This document shows positions 8,757 through 19,290 of a DNA stretch of 64,000 bases, in pieces (the first letter of the stretch is position 1; the number at the start of each line of letters is the position of its first letter). A model generated the notes under the pieces. It ran no database searches. It saw only the letters and a program-made list of their open reading frames with translations, and was not told the DNA's origin. The stretch comes from Pantoea latae (GTDB taxonomy: Bacteria > Pseudomonadota > Gammaproteobacteria > Enterobacterales > Enterobacteriaceae), in NCBI RefSeq assembly GCF_002077695.1, contig NZ_MWUE01000027.1:1-64000 (forward strand), given 5' to 3'. A program made the position numbers and the translations under genes.

Positions 8757-9866
8757 ATGAAAAGTGTGAAAAGTTTACTGCTGGGCCTGAGCCTGCTGCT
8801 CGGCCTCTGCCTGAGCGCCCACGCGGACCGCATTCGCGATCTCACCAGCGTGCAGGGCGTGCGCAACAACCAGCTGATCGGCTACGGCCTGGTGGTGGGC
8901 CTCGACGGCACCGGCGACCAGACTACCCAGACGCCGTTCACCACGCAAACCGTCAGCAACATGCTCTCCCAGCTCGGCATCACCGTGCCGCAGGGCACTA
9001 ACATGCAGCTGAAAAACGTCGCGGCGGTGATGGTGACGGCGCAGCTGCCGGCCTTCGCCCGTCAGGGACAGACCATCGACGTGGTGGTCTCGTCGCTCGG
9101 CAACGCCAAAAGTCTGCGCGGCGGCACGCTGGTGATGACGCCGATGAAAGGGGTCGACAACCAGGTTTACGCGCTGGCGCAGGGCAATATTCTGGTCGGC
9201 GGCGCGGGCGCGTCGGCGGGCGGCAGCAGCGTGCAGGTTAACCAGCTCAACGGCGGCCGCATTACCGGCGGCGCCACCGTCGAGCGCGAGCTGCAGAGCA
9301 ATTTCGGCAGCCAGAACACCCTTAATTTGCAGCTCAACAACGAAGACTTCTCGATGGCGCAGCGCATCGCCGACGCCATCAACGGACGCGGCGGCTACGG
9401 CGCGGCGACCGCGCTCGACGCCCGCACCGTGCAGGTGCGCGTCTCGCCCAACAACAGCTCGCAGGTGCGCCTGCTGGCGGAGATCCAGAACATCGACGTC
9501 GCCATCCCGATTGAAGACGCCAAAGTGATTATCAACTCGCGCACCGGCTCGGTGGTGATGAACCGCGAAGTGACGCTGAACACCTGTGCGGTGGCGCAGG
9601 GCAACCTGTCGGTCACGGTCAACCAGTCGCAGAACGTCAGCCAGCCGAATACGCCGCTGGCCGGCGGACAGACGGTGGTGACGCCGCAGACGCAGATCGA
9701 TCTGCGCCAGAGCGGCGGGGCGCTGCAGCGCGTCAACGCCAGCGCCAACCTGAACAATGTGGTGCGCGCGCTTAACGCCTTAGGCGCATCGCCTATCGAG
9801 CTGATGTCGATTTTGCAATCGATGCAGAGCGCGGGCTGTCTGCGCGCCAAACTGGAAATCATCTGA
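8757..9866 (+). CDS. flgI: FlgI, P-ring protein
   Basis: 369 aa from ATG 8757; GAGG at 8748-8751 favours this over the ATG immediately before it. A Sec signal peptide ([18 protein letters not shown]) is followed by [33 protein letters not shown], the FlgI hallmark. It forms the periplasmic P ring with help from FlgA. The C-terminus ([21 protein letters not shown]) is complete. Confidence 0.96.
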   Translation: MKSVKSLLLGLSLLLGLCLSAHADRIRDLTSVQGVRNNQLIGYGLVVGLDGTGDQTTQTPFTTQTVSNMLSQLGITVPQGTNMQLKNVAAVMVTAQLPAFARQGQTIDVVVSSLGNAKSLRGGTLVMTPMKGVDNQVYALAQGNILVGGAGASAGGSSVQVNQLNGGRITGGATVERELQSNFGSQNTLNLQLNNEDFSMAQRIADAINGRGGYGAATALDARTVQVRVSPNNSSQVRLLAEIQNIDVAIPIEDAKVIINSRTGSVVMNREVTLNTCAVAQGNLSVTVNQSQNVSQPNTPLAGGQTVVTPQTQIDLRQSGGALQRVNASANLNNVVRALNALGASPIELMSILQSMQSAGCLRAKLEII

Positions 9867-9868
9867 CG

Positions 9869-10807
9869 ATGGATACGCAATCGCTGACCAATGCGGCGTT
9901 CGACAGCCGCTCGCTGAACGACCTGAAGCGCGAAGCCAGCACCGATCCGAAAGGCAAGGCGCTGCAGGTGGCGAAGCAGGTCGAGGGGATGTTTGTGCAG
10001 ATGATGATGAAGAGCATGCGCGAAGCGCTGCCGCAGGACGGCATCTTCAGCAACGAATCGACCAAAATGTTCACCTCGATGTACGATCAGCAGATTGCGC
10101 AGGAGATCGGCAAGCGCGGGCTGGGCATGGCCGATCTGATCGTCAAACAGATGCAGCCGGCGCAGGCGCCCGACGAGCGCGCCGGCACCGTGCCGATGCC
10201 GCTCGATGAAAGCTTTATCTACAGCGCGGCGGCCTCCAGCCAGCTGGAGCAGATGGTGCGTAAGGCGCTGCCGCGCCTGCCGGTGTCGCCGGCGAACCTG
10301 CCGGCCGACAGCAGCGAGTTTATCGCGCAGCTGGCGCAGCCTGCGCAGGCCGCCAGCGCCAGCAGCGGTATTCCGCACCATCTGATCCTGGCGCAGGCGG
10401 CGCTGGAGTCGGGCTGGGGCCAGCGTCAGATCCTGACCCGCGACGGCAAGCCGAGCTATAACGTCTTCGGCATTAAGGCGAGCGGCGACTGGAAGGGCGA
10501 AACCACCGATATCATGACCACGGAATATGACCAGGGCGAGGCGAAGAAGGTGCGCGCCAGCTTCCGCGTCTATCACTCCTATTTCGAGGCGCTGACCGAC
10601 TACGTCAAACTCCTCTCGAACAACCCGCGCTACGCCGCGGTCACCAGCGCGCAGAGCGCCGAGCAGGGCGCGCACGCGCTGCAGGCCGCCGGCTACGCCA
10701 CCGATCCCAAATATGCGCAGAAGCTGGTGGGAATGATCCAGCAATTCAAAAACATGGGCGAGAAAGTGGTAAAGGCGTACAGCAAAGATTTAAACGATCT
10801 CTTCTAG
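9869..10807 (+). CDS. flgJ: FlgJ, rod cap and peptidoglycan hydrolase
   Basis: 312 aa, two domains. Residues about 1-150 are the rod-scaffold part (AKQVEGMFVQMMMKSMREALP), and about 155-312 is a GH73 beta-N-acetylglucosaminidase (GIPHHLILAQAALESGWGQRQI, with the Glu of ALESGWG as catalytic acid). It caps the growing rod and locally opens murein. It starts 2 bp after flgI and is the last gene before the flgK promoter region. Confidence 0.96.
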   Translation: MDTQSLTNAAFDSRSLNDLKREASTDPKGKALQVAKQVEGMFVQMMMKSMREALPQDGIFSNESTKMFTSMYDQQIAQEIGKRGLGMADLIVKQMQPAQAPDERAGTVPMPLDESFIYSAAASSQLEQMVRKALPRLPVSPANLPADSSEFIAQLAQPAQAASASSGIPHHLILAQAALESGWGQRQILTRDGKPSYNVFGIKASGDWKGETTDIMTTEYDQGEAKKVRASFRVYHSYFEALTDYVKLLSNNPRYAAVTSAQSAEQGAHALQAAGYATDPKYAQKLVGMIQQFKNMGEKVVKAYSKDLNDLF

Positions 10808-10817
10808 GCGTTAAGCC

Positions 10818-10844
10818 TCAAGTTTCACTTAAGCACGCCGATAA
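10818..10844 (+). promoter_or_regulatory. sigma-28 (FliA) promoter of flgKL
   Basis: TCAAGTTT, 11 bases, GCCGATAA: only one departure from the consensus TAAAGTTT-N11-GCCGATAA. It lies about 85 bp upstream of flgK and gives flgKL their class 3 expression in addition to read-through from flgJ. Confidence 0.92.
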
Positions 10845-10928
10845 CAGTTGCAGATGCCAGACGCGTTTGCGCGCACGGGCGAGCACTACTGACTGCCAGC
10901 CCGGTTAACGGGAAAGAAAGGAACCGAG

Positions 10929-12569
10929 ATGTCCAGCATAATAAACTCTGCGATGAGTGGGCTGAGCGCCGCACAGGCGGCGCTGAGCACCACCAGTAAT
11001 AACATTACGAACTACACGGTGGCGGGCTATTCGCGGCAGACGATCCTGTTGTCGCAGGCCAACAGCACGCTGCAGGGCAGCAGCTACTACGGCAACGGCG
11101 CCAGCATCACCGGCGTGCAGCGCGAATATGACGAGTTCATCACGGCGCAGCTGCGCGGCTCCAGCGCCACCTACAGCGCGGCCAACACCCAGTATTCGCA
11201 GATCTCCAACATCGACGATCTGCTCTCTACCTCGACCACCAGCCTCTCGACGTCGATTCAGAGCTTCTTTACTAACCTGCAGAACGTGGTGAGCAACGCG
11301 GACGATCCCTCGGCGCGCCAGTCGATGCTGAGCTATGCGCAGGGCCTGGTGAACCAGTTCCAGACCACCTCGCAGTATCTGACCAATATGCAGAGCAGCG
11401 TTAACACCGACATCGCCTCGAACGTCGATCAGATCAACACCTATACCAGTCAGATCGCCGATCTCAACAAGCAGATCGCCAAACTCAGCACCGCCGATGG
11501 CGCGCAGCCGAACGATCTGCTGGATCAGCGCGATCAGCTGGTGAACAACCTTAACGATATCGTTGGCGTCAGCGTCTCGAAGCAGGATGGCAACTATATC
11601 GTCTCCATGGGCAGCCTGACGCTGGTTAACGGCAACAAAGCCACCAGCCTGGTGGCGATGCCCTCCAGCAGCGATCCGTCGCGCACCACCGTCGGCTATG
11701 TGGATAACAGCGCCGGCAATGTGGAAATCGCCGAGAAAAGCATCACCACCGGTTCGCTGGGCGGCCTGATGGCGTTCCGCTCGCAGGATCTCGACACCGC
11801 GCAGAACCAGCTCGGCCAGCTGGCGGCCGCCTTTACCACCAGCTTTAACGAGGTGCATAAGCAGGGCTACGACAGCAACGGCGATCAGGGCACCGACTTC
11901 TTCAACATCGGCAGCCCGTCGGTGGTCAGCAACAGCAAAAACAGCTCCACCACCACCGTGACGGCGGCCTGGACCGATAGCAGCGCGCTGAAAGCCTCTA
12001 ACTACACTGTCAGCTATGACGGCACCAACTGGAACGTGACGCGCGCCTCCGACAACGTCAAGATTACCGCGACGGCGGGCACCGACGCCTCTGGCAACGC
12101 CACGCTGAGCTTCGACGGCCTGCAGCTGACGGTAAGCGGCACGCCGAACGCCAAAGACAGCTTCCTGGTGAAGCCGGTGCAGAACGTTATCAGCGGTATG
12201 TCGGTGGCGATCACCGATGAATCGCAGATTGCCGCGGCGGGTGCAACGGGCGGCGAAAGCGACAACCGCAACGCGCAGAAGCTGCTGGATCTGCAGGACG
12301 CCAACCTGGTGAACGGCAACGCCACGCTGTCACAGGCCTACGCCAGCATCGTCAGCAGCGTCGGCAACAAAACCAGCACGCTGGAAACCGCCAGCACCAC
12401 GCAGAAAAACGTGGTGGATCAGCTGACGGATCGTCAGCAGTCCGTCTCCGGCGTCAACCTCGATGAAGAGTACGCCAACCTGACCAAATATCAGCAGTAC
12501 TACATGGCGAACGCGCAGGTGCTGCAAACCGCCAGCACCATCTTCGACGCGCTGCTCAACATCAGCTAA
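10929..12569 (+). CDS. flgK: FlgK, hook-filament junction protein 1
   Basis: 546 aa, the expected length. It starts MSSIINSAMSGLSAAQAALSTTSNNITNYTVAGYSRQT and ends in the flagellin-like helix (YQQYYMANAQVLQTASTIFDALLNIS). FlgK joins hook to filament and is escorted by FlgN. The central serine/threonine/aspartate-rich part is the variable surface domain. AAGAAAGGAACC supplies the RBS. Confidence 0.97.
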   Translation: MSSIINSAMSGLSAAQAALSTTSNNITNYTVAGYSRQTILLSQANSTLQGSSYYGNGASITGVQREYDEFITAQLRGSSATYSAANTQYSQISNIDDLLSTSTTSLSTSIQSFFTNLQNVVSNADDPSARQSMLSYAQGLVNQFQTTSQYLTNMQSSVNTDIASNVDQINTYTSQIADLNKQIAKLSTADGAQPNDLLDQRDQLVNNLNDIVGVSVSKQDGNYIVSMGSLTLVNGNKATSLVAMPSSSDPSRTTVGYVDNSAGNVEIAEKSITTGSLGGLMAFRSQDLDTAQNQLGQLAAAFTTSFNEVHKQGYDSNGDQGTDFFNIGSPSVVSNSKNSSTTTVTAAWTDSSALKASNYTVSYDGTNWNVTRASDNVKITATAGTDASGNATLSFDGLQLTVSGTPNAKDSFLVKPVQNVISGMSVAITDESQIAAAGATGGESDNRNAQKLLDLQDANLVNGNATLSQAYASIVSSVGNKTSTLETASTTQKNVVDQLTDRQQSVSGVNLDEEYANLTKYQQYYMANAQVLQTASTIFDALLNIS

Positions 12570-12580
12570 GGAAAAGAACC

Positions 12581-13546
12581 ATGCGACTCAGTACCAACAT
12601 GATCTTTAACCAGCAGGTGCGCGGGATTTCCGATTCGCAAGCCTCCTGGCTGAAAGTCGGCGAGCAGCTCTCCAGCGGCCGCCGCGTCAACAATCCGTCC
12701 GACGATCCTATCGCCGCGTCGCGCTCGGTGGTAGTGGCGCAGAGCCAGGCGCAGAGCAGCCAGTATGCGCTGGCGCGCACCTTCGCCAATCAGGGGCTGT
12801 CGATGGAAGAGAACACGCTTAGCAGCGTGACCAGCACCATTCAGGACGCGCAGACGCTGATCGTTTACGGCTCTACCGGCACGCTGAGCGACGACGACCG
12901 CGGCTCTATCGCCACCCAGCTGGAAGGGCTGCGCTCGCAGCTGCTGAACCTGGCGAACAGCAAAGACGGCAACGGCCGCTATATCTTCGCCGGCTACAAA
13001 ACCGACAGTGCGCCGTTCGCCGACAACGGCAGCGGCGCCGTCAGCTATGTCGGCGGCACCGACGCCATCACGCAGAAGGTCGACACCAGCCGCACCATGA
13101 CCGTCGGGCACACCGGCGACGATATCTTTATGTCGATTACCGGCAACGCCACCAAAGAGCCAGACGGCAGCGCCAGCGAAACCAATCTCTTTAATATGCT
13201 CGACAGCGCGATTGCCGCCCTGAAAACGCCGCAGGCAGATGCCGACGATGCCACTAAACAGACGTTCCAGGATGCGATGGATAAAACCAACCGCGGCCTC
13301 AGCAACTCGCTGAATAACGTGCTGACGGTGCGCTCCGAAATCGGCACCCAGCTCTCTGAGCTGAGCACGCTGGACGGTCAGGGCGACGACCGCGACGTGA
13401 TCCTGAGCAGCGAAATGAGTAACCTGGTCGACACCGACTACACCTCGGCCATCTCCAGCTACACCATGCAGCAGACGGCGCTGCAGGCTTCTTATAAGAC
13501 CTTTACCGACATGTCCAAGCTGTCGCTGTTCCAGCTTAACAGCTAA
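12581..13546 (+). CDS. flgL: FlgL, hook-filament junction protein 3
   Basis: 321 aa. The N-terminus MRLSTNMIFNQQVRGISDSQASWLKVGEQLSSGRRVNNPSDDP is the flagellin/FlgL D0-D1 signature; the C-terminus (MQQTALQASYKTFTDMSKLSLFQLNS) is that of FlgL. It forms the second junction zone under the filament. It lies 11 bp after flgK and is the last flagellar gene of the window. Confidence 0.97.
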   Translation: MRLSTNMIFNQQVRGISDSQASWLKVGEQLSSGRRVNNPSDDPIAASRSVVVAQSQAQSSQYALARTFANQGLSMEENTLSSVTSTIQDAQTLIVYGSTGTLSDDDRGSIATQLEGLRSQLLNLANSKDGNGRYIFAGYKTDSAPFADNGSGAVSYVGGTDAITQKVDTSRTMTVGHTGDDIFMSITGNATKEPDGSASETNLFNMLDSAIAALKTPQADADDATKQTFQDAMDKTNRGLSNSLNNVLTVRSEIGTQLSELSTLDGQGDDRDVILSSEMSNLVDTDYTSAISSYTMQQTALQASYKTFTDMSKLSLFQLNS

Positions 13547-13560
13547 TAAAAACCCCATTC

Positions 13561-13627
13561 GAGCATGCCTGAACCGGACATGCTCATTTTGTCCCACGAC
13601 CCTGACCGGCATCGTGGGATTTTTTTT
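13561..13627 (+). terminator. double hairpin terminator after flgL
   Basis: Two hairpins follow flgL: GAGCATG..CATGCTC (13561-13585) ending in ATTTTG, then CCCACGA..TCGTGGG (13593-13618) followed by eight or nine T. The second is a textbook intrinsic terminator. In E. coli a small RNA (FlgO) derives from the flgL 3' UTR; this stretch is in the matching position, but I cannot show that an RNA is made. Confidence 0.85.
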
Positions 13628-13644
13628 GCCTGTTAAACGGCGGC

Positions 13645-13672
13645 AATAAAAAACCCCGGCAAGCCGGGGTTT
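13645..13672 (-). terminator. terminator of rne
   Basis: AACCCCGGC..GCCGGGGTT hairpin; on the minus strand it is followed by TTTTTTATT, giving an intrinsic terminator just beyond the rne stop codon. Confidence 0.88.
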
Positions 13673-13691
13673 GGAAGGTTATCGCGTCGGA

Positions 13692-16600
13692 TTAGACGCT
13701 GTCAGGGCGGGTCGCCGGCGCGGTGGCCTGATGCGAGGCGCTGTGACCGCCCGCTGAGCCTTTGCCCTCGAAGGCGAACGGCGCGCGCACCCAGTCGCTG
13801 TGACGAACCGGCTCCGGCTGCCAGGCTGGCGCCGGTGCTTTGGTCATCGGCGCGGTAGCGTGATGGGTAAAGCGAACGGCGGCCTCCTGCGACGCGGCTT
13901 GCTGCGGCGCGACGTCGCGTGCCGGCACCGGCGCATGCGGTTCGCTAACCGGTTCAGGCGCGCTTTCCGCCGCAACCGGCGCGTTCAGCACCTCTGCAAC
14001 CTGCGCTTCCGCTTCCGGCGTCACGTCATGGGCCGCTTCGGCGGCGATCTCCGTGGCGACGGCAGGCGTCTCTTCTTCTACTGGCGCAGCCGGCTCCGCC
14101 TGTTCAGCGATCGCTTCCGCCTGCGCGTCGAGCGCGGCCGGGATCACGGCAGGTTCATGGTTAACCGGCGCGTCGATCGGCGCGGTGTTGTCGGTATTCA
14201 CCAGCGTTACCGGCGTTTCCGCCTGCGGCTCAGCCTGATGCACAGCGTCAGCCTGCGGGGCCGCTTCAGCAGCAGCCTGCGGCACGATCTCGTCAGCCGC
14301 GACCGGCAGCGCGATAGCGGCTGCGGTTTCCTGCTGGAGCTCGTCCTGCACGTCGTTCTGCGCTTCCTGCGTCTCAACCGGCTGAGCGACCGGATAACGT
14401 ACCCAGACCTTGCCGGACGCCATCTCTGGCGATGCAGCGGCGGCGGCCAGCGGCATGGCGGACTCGGTCGGATAACGCTCATCGCGATAGCGACGACGAC
14501 GCTGACCGCTGACGCGCAGGTGGCGCGGCGAACGGCGCGAGCGACGCGGCATATTGCCGTTATCGCGGTTTTCCGCGTCATCCTGCTCGATCGGCGCTGC
14601 CTCTTCGCTCTGCGGCGCGCTGTACGCCACCTCAGGCTGCGGCGCGACCGCATCTTCGGCCGGCTGCTCGCTCTCGCCGCCGACGCGCACTTTCTGCGCC
14701 AGCTGGCGCGGCTTGCGACGCGGCATCACCTGAACGCGCTCTTCTTCCTGCGCCTCTGGTGACTCAACGATTTCAGCGACCGCTGGCTCTACGGCTTTAT
14801 TCGCGTCCTGCTGCGCGCGTTTCTCTTCCTGACGACGACGCTGGCGTTCAGCGCGCTGTTCGCGACGCTGCTGCTGCTGCTCTTCACGCTGCTGGCGCGC
14901 TTCCTCGCTCAGAACCGGTGTGCGCTCTTCGCGCGCCTCGTTCTGCGGCGCCTGGCGCTTGTTGCGGCGTGCGTCAGCGTTGTCGCGCGGTTCGCGGTTT
15001 TCACGCGGCTCACGATTTTCACGCGGTTCGCGGTTTTCGCGCGGTTCGCGGTTTTCACGCGGCTCACGGCTTTCACGCGGTTCGCGGCTTTCGCGCGGCT
15101 CGCGATTGTCGCCGTTGCGCGGCGTACGCTCGCGACGGTTATTATTGTTGCGGCGATTGTTGCGACGGTCGCCGCGCTCTTTGGCGCTGCTGTCGCTCTC
15201 TTCGCTGCTGGCCTGCGGCGCAGGCGCCGCCGCTTCCTCAACAACCGGTGCCGGTGCAGGTTCGTTGCTGCCAAACAGTTTTTTCAGCAGGCGGCTAAAG
15301 AAGCCGGTTCCGCTGGCGCTGGCGGCGGTTGGGGCAGGGGCCGCGGCAGGTTTGGCCACCGGTTGCGCCTCCTCTTTCGGCTGCTCTACCGGCTTCTCTG
15401 CTGGCATTGGCGGCGCGTCAGGCATGACAAACGCGGCCAGCGCAGGCTGCTCTGGACGACGACGCTCGGCGTGCTCTTCTTCTGACGGCATCGCCATTTC
15501 TGCTTCGTGCAGCTTCGGCAGATGGTAGCTGAGGGTCTGGGTCTCTTCCCCTTTGCGCACGCGCAGCACCGAGTAGTGCGGGGTTTCCATACGATCGTCC
15601 GGCACGATAATCGCGCGAACGCCGCCCTGGCGCTTTTCAATCGCATTCACCGCTTCACGCTTTTCGTTCAGCAGGTAAGAGGCGATCTGCACCGGCACAA
15701 TGGCGTGCACCTCTTTGGTGTTGTCTTTCAGCGCTTCTTCTTCGATCAGGCGCAGAATCGACAGCGACAGCGATTCGTTGTCGCGGATGGTGCCGGTGCC
15801 GCTACAGCGCGGACAGACGTGATGGCTCGACTCGCCCAGCGACGGGCTAAGGCGCTGACGCGACATCTCCAGCAGACCGAAGCGCGAAATGTGGCTAATC
15901 TGGATACGCGCGCGATCCTGGCGCACCGCTTCGCGCAGGCGATTTTCCACCGCGCGCTGGTGGCGCACCGGCGTCATATCGATAAAGTCGATGACGATCA
16001 GACCGCCCAGGTCGCGCAGGCGCAGCTGGCGCGCAATCTCGTCGGCCGCTTCCAGGTTGGTATTGTACGCCGTCTCTTCGATATCGCCGCCGCGCGTAGC
16101 GCGCGCCGAGTTGATATCGATAGCGGTCAGCGCTTCGGTGCTGTCGATAACGATAGAGCCGCCAGAAGGCAGACGCACTTCACGCTGGAAGGCGGATTCA
16201 ATCTGCGATTCGATCTGGTAGTGGCTGAACAGCGGGATCTCGCCGGTGTAGAGTTTAATCTTGCTGCTGAAGTCCGGGCGGCCGAGCGCGGCGATATGCT
16301 GACGCGCCAGCTCAAGCACTTTCGGGTTGTCGATCAGGATCTCGCCGATATCCTGGCGCAGGTAGTCGCGGAAAGCGCGCACGATAACGTTGCTTTCCTG
16401 ATGGATCAGGAAGGGCGCAGGGCGGTTTTCCGCCGCTTTTTTGATCGCTTCCCAGTGCTTCAGGCGGAAGCTCAGATCCCACTGCAGCGCGTCAGCGGAT
16501 TTGCCAACGCCCGCGGTGCGCACGATCAGGCCCATACCGTCCGGCAGCTCCAGCGAAGAGAGCGCCTCTTTCAGCTCGGTGCGGTCATCGCCTTCGATGC

Positions 16601-17024
16601 GGCGAGAGATGCCACCCGCGCGCGGGTTGTTTGGCATCAGCACCAGGTAGCTGCCCGCCAGAGAGATAAAGGTGGTCAGCGCCGCGCCTTTGTTGCCGCG
16701 CTCCTCTTTATCAATCTGCACGATCACTTCCTGGCCTTCACGCAGCACGTCTTTGATATTCGGACGACCTTGCGCGTTGTAGCTGGCGGGGAAATATTCG
16801 CGGGAGATTTCTTTCAGAGGGAGAAAACCGTGGCGTTCAGCGCCGTAATCGACAAACGCCGCTTCAAGGCTGGGTTCAATGCGGGTGATTTTACCTTTAT
16901 AGATGTTGGCTTTTTTCTGTTCGTGTCCGGGGCTTTCAATATCCAGATCGTACAGACGTTGTCCATCAACCAGGGCAACGCGCAACTCCTCCTGCTGAGT
17001 TGCATTAATTAACATTCTTTTCAT
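13692..17024 (-). CDS. rne: Ribonuclease E
   Basis: 1110 aa, somewhat longer than the 1061-aa E. coli enzyme. The N-terminal catalytic half has the S1 domain ([23 protein letters not shown]), DNase I-like region and the zinc-link [10 protein letters not shown] basic amphipathic segment ([15 protein letters not shown]) near residue 575 fits membrane attachment. The C-terminal scaffold is arginine-rich, with seven tandem REPRE(N/S/D) hexapeptides (about residues 639-680), then a long Pro/Ala/Glu-rich stretch and a C-terminal tip ([18 protein letters not shown]) like the PNPase-binding microdomain. It organises the degradosome and starts mRNA decay and rRNA/tRNA processing. ATG 17024 follows a conserved leader. 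Confidence 0.97.
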   Translation of the reverse strand: MKRMLINATQQEELRVALVDGQRLYDLDIESPGHEQKKANIYKGKITRIEPSLEAAFVDYGAERHGFLPLKEISREYFPASYNAQGRPNIKDVLREGQEVIVQIDKEERGNKGAALTTFISLAGSYLVLMPNNPRAGGISRRIEGDDRTELKEALSSLELPDGMGLIVRTAGVGKSADALQWDLSFRLKHWEAIKKAAENRPAPFLIHQESNVIVRAFRDYLRQDIGEILIDNPKVLELARQHIAALGRPDFSSKIKLYTGEIPLFSHYQIESQIESAFQREVRLPSGGSIVIDSTEALTAIDINSARATRGGDIEETAYNTNLEAADEIARQLRLRDLGGLIVIDFIDMTPVRHQRAVENRLREAVRQDRARIQISHISRFGLLEMSRQRLSPSLGESSHHVCPRCSGTGTIRDNESLSLSILRLIEEEALKDNTKEVHAIVPVQIASYLLNEKREAVNAIEKRQGGVRAIIVPDDRMETPHYSVLRVRKGEETQTLSYHLPKLHEAEMAMPSEEEHAERRRPEQPALAAFVMPDAPPMPAEKPVEQPKEEAQPVAKPAAAPAPTAASASGTGFFSRLLKKLFGSNEPAPAPVVEEAAAPAPQASSEESDSSAKERGDRRNNRRNNNNRRERTPRNGDNREPRESREPRESREPRENREPRENREPRENREPRENREPRDNADARRNKRQAPQNEAREERTPVLSEEARQQREEQQQQRREQRAERQRRRQEEKRAQQDANKAVEPAVAEIVESPEAQEEERVQVMPRRKPRQLAQKVRVGGESEQPAEDAVAPQPEVAYSAPQSEEAAPIEQDDAENRDNGNMPRRSRRSPRHLRVSGQRRRRYRDERYPTESAMPLAAAAASPEMASGKVWVRYPVAQPVETQEAQNDVQDELQQETAAAIALPVAADEIVPQAAAEAAPQADAVHQAEPQAETPVTLVNTDNTAPIDAPVNHEPAVIPAALDAQAEAIAEQAEPAAPVEEETPAVATEIAAEAAHDVTPEAEAQVAEVLNAPVAAESAPEPVSEPHAPVPARDVAPQQAASQEAAVRFTHHATAPMTKAPAPAWQPEPVRHSDWVRAPFAFEGKGSAGGHSASHQATAPATRPDSV
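14983..15109 (-). repeat. 18-bp tandem repeats in the rne scaffold region
   Basis: Seven in-frame copies of an 18-bp unit encode the hexapeptide REPRE(N/S) or REPRDN. Copies differ mostly at third positions (GCGGTT/GCGGCT, TTTTCA/TTTTCG), showing that the repeat is old enough to have drifted or is held at protein level. It lies in the arginine-rich RNA-binding part of RNase E. Confidence 0.85.
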
Positions 17025-17385
17025 CGTATCTGACTCGTTATTCTCACATGAGTGATAAAGCTGCGGGCATAGTTACCCTGGACGAGTTCTGACCGATGGC
17101 CCCGTGACTAAGTGCTTTACGTCAACCTCCCGGTTGTCGACTGCGCGAGGGGCGCAAATAACGTCGGTGGCCTGTTTTTCATAAGGAAAAACAGCGCCGT
17201 TGCGCTGAAATGCCTGAGAGAGATTTAAAACTCCTGCATCTCAAACTTCCGTCCAGGCTGCAACCCGCAGCCCGCTAAGTGCCTGAATAAACATCACGTC
17301 TTACGCCATTGCTGCGTGTCCGTTTCATTCGGCAAAATGACTAATTAGCTCTTTTTCTGGCCTGAAAAGTGATCAGACGAGAAAC
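17025..17385 (-). promoter_or_regulatory. long autoregulatory 5' leader of rne
   Basis: About 360 bases upstream of rne carry blocks that match the E. coli rne leader: GGGCTGCGGGTTGC (plus-strand complement at 17260-17275, the hp2 region), CGCTGTTTTTCC..TGAAAAAC (around 17175), GTAACTATGCCCGCAGCTTT near the start codon, and GCAGCAATGGCGTAAGACG (around 17300). In E. coli this structured leader lets RNase E cleave its own mRNA. The remaining part up to 17595 should hold the rne and rluC promoters; a 61-codon open frame within it looks fortuitous. Confidence 0.72.
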
Positions 17386-17595
17386 TCAGGCATTATTCCA
17401 TTGCTCACCTTCATATAGCAAGGCGACTTTCACCGCCTGATGAAGATTAGTGATGCTTAACACCTTAATATGTCGGACGATTGAGCGAGTTGCTGAAAAA
17501 GCCAGCGCACGCTGCGCTTTTTCGCGCGACACGAGGAGAGTTAAGCACAGAAAAAGGGGTGGCGCTATCACAGGACACTATTTAGAATCGCCGCC

Positions 17596-18552
17596 ATGAA
17601 AACAGAGAATCCCGGCGTACAGCTTGTCGCCATTTCGGCTGAAAATGCCGGACAACGCATTGACAACTTTTTGCGCACCCAGCTGAAGGGCGTGCCGAAA
17701 AGCATGATTTATCGCATCCTGCGTAAAGGCGAGGTGCGGGTGAATAAAAAACGCATCAAACCGGAATATAAGCTGGAAGAGGGCGACGAAGTGCGTATTC
17801 CGCCGGTGCGCGTTGCCGAGCGCGAAGAGCAGGCGGTGTCGCCGAAGCTGGAGAAGGTGGCGGCGCTGGCGGAGGCGATCATCTACGAAGATGAGCAGAT
17901 TCTGGTGCTGAACAAACCCTCCGGCACCGCGGTGCACGGCGGCAGCGGCCTGAGCTTCGGCGTGATCGAAGGATTGCGCGCGCTGCGGCCTGAGGCACGC
18001 TTCCTTGAGCTGGTGCATCGCCTCGACCGCGATACCTCCGGCGTGCTGCTGGTGGCCAAGAAGCGCTCGGCGCTGCGTTCGCTGCACGAGCAGCTGCGCG
18101 AAAAGGGGATGCAGAAAGATTATCTGGCGCTGGTGCGCGGCAGCTGGCCGTCGCACGTGAAAGCGGTGCAGGCGCCGCTGCTAAAAAATATTCTGCAAAG
18201 CGGCGAGCGCGTGGTGCGCGTCAGCAGCGAAGGCAAGCCTTCGGAGACGCGCTTTAAGGTCGAGGAGCGCTTCGCGTTCGCTACGCTGGTGAAGGCGAGC
18301 CCGGTCACCGGCCGCACCCACCAGATCCGCGTTCATACGCTGCACGCCGGCCATCCTATCGCCTTCGACGATCGCTACGGCGAGCGCGAGTTCGACAGCC
18401 AGCTGGCCAGCACCGGGCTGCGTCGCCTGTTTCTGCACGCCGCCGCGCTGACCTTTACCCATCCCGCCAGCGGCGAGACGCTGCGTCTCGAGGCGCCGCT
18501 GGATGAAGAACTCAAGCGCTGCCTGCAGGCGCTGCGTCAGCAGAAGCGCTGA
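17596..18552 (+). CDS. rluC: RluC, 23S rRNA pseudouridine synthase (955/2504/2580)
   Basis: 318 aa. An N-terminal S4 RNA-binding domain ([34 protein letters not shown], residues about 18-80) is followed by the RluA-type catalytic domain with [15 protein letters not shown], where the Asp is the nucleophile, and GRTHQIRVH. It modifies three uridines of 23S rRNA. It is divergent from rne, as in E. coli. Confidence 0.95.
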   Translation: MKTENPGVQLVAISAENAGQRIDNFLRTQLKGVPKSMIYRILRKGEVRVNKKRIKPEYKLEEGDEVRIPPVRVAEREEQAVSPKLEKVAALAEAIIYEDEQILVLNKPSGTAVHGGSGLSFGVIEGLRALRPEARFLELVHRLDRDTSGVLLVAKKRSALRSLHEQLREKGMQKDYLALVRGSWPSHVKAVQAPLLKNILQSGERVVRVSSEGKPSETRFKVEERFAFATLVKASPVTGRTHQIRVHTLHAGHPIAFDDRYGEREFDSQLASTGLRRLFLHAAALTFTHPASGETLRLEAPLDEELKRCLQALRQQKR

Positions 18553-18565
18553 CGCGCCGTCGGCA

Positions 18566-19150
18566 TCATTCCAGCGGATTGATGCCGACCGTTCGCAACA
18601 TGCCGCTGAGCGCAATCAGCGGCAGGCCGACCAGCGTGTTCGGGTCGCGCCCCTCCAGCCGTTCGAACAGGCAGATCCCCAGCCCTTCGCTTTTAAAACT
18701 CCCCGCGCACTGCAAAGGCTGCTCTTTCTCTATATAGGCGCGGATCTCTCCCTCGCTGAGATCGCGGAAGTGCACCACAAAAGGTTCGCAGCACTGCAGC
18801 AGCCGCTGGCTGCGCGGATGGTAGAGCGCCAGCCCGGTATAGAAGGTAACGGCGTTGCCGCTCGCCTGGCGCAGCTGCGCGCAGGCGCGATCGGACGTGT
18901 GCGGCTTGCCGGTGATCATGCCGTCGAGCACGCACACCTGATCGGAGCCGATAATCCAGCTGTCGGCATAGTCGGCGGCCAGCGCCTGCGCTTTGGCGAC
19001 GGCGAGGCGCGTCACCAGGGTTTCGGCATCTTCACCGGGGCGCGGCGTTTCATCGACCGCAGGCGCGGCGGTGATAAACGGCAGGCCGAGCTTGCCTAAA
19101 AGCGCCTGGCGAAAAGGCGAGGTCGAAGCTAAAACAAGGGAGTCAGGCAT
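18566..19150 (-). CDS. yceF: YceF, Maf-family nucleotide pyrophosphatase
   Basis: 194 aa from ATG 19150, which gives exactly the family N-terminus [21 protein letters not shown]; the longer frame from 19183 adds a non-conserved leader. The Maf motifs ASTSPFR, DETP, GSDQVC and KPHTSDRA are present. YceF-type Maf proteins hydrolyse modified nucleotides such as m7GTP. It is convergent with rluC (13 bp apart) and divergent from yceD. Confidence 0.92.
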   Translation of the reverse strand: MPDSLVLASTSPFRQALLGKLGLPFITAAPAVDETPRPGEDAETLVTRLAVAKAQALAADYADSWIIGSDQVCVLDGMITGKPHTSDRACAQLRQASGNAVTFYTGLALYHPRSQRLLQCCEPFVVHFRDLSEGEIRAYIEKEQPLQCAGSFKSEGLGICLFERLEGRDPNTLVGLPLIALSGMLRTVGINPLE

Positions 19151-19252
19151 TTTTTCACAATAGTAATGGCGAATTGGTGACACTCATTTTAAACTGTGCG
19201 CCGCACTGGATGCGAATAACTGGTGAAAGATGCTGTGACACGGCCTTTTTCT

Positions 19253-19281
19253 TTGACTCTCTGACGTTACAAAGTTAATAT
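19253..19281 (+). promoter_or_regulatory. sigma-70 promoter of yceD-rpmF-fab operon
   Basis: TTGACT (19253-19258), 17-bp spacer, TAATAT (19276-19281): a near-consensus pair about 10 bp before the yceD start. The short distance implies a short leader. Confidence 0.78.
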
Positions 19282-19290
19282 GCGCGCCCT

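Noticed and set aside
14983..15109. Possible CRISPR-like array because of regular repeats
   Set aside because: The repeats are contiguous 18-mers without spacers and encode a hexapeptide in frame within rne.
17386..17571. 61-codon minus-strand frame in the rne-rluC gap
   Set aside because: It lies where the rne promoters should be, has no RBS and no family resemblance.
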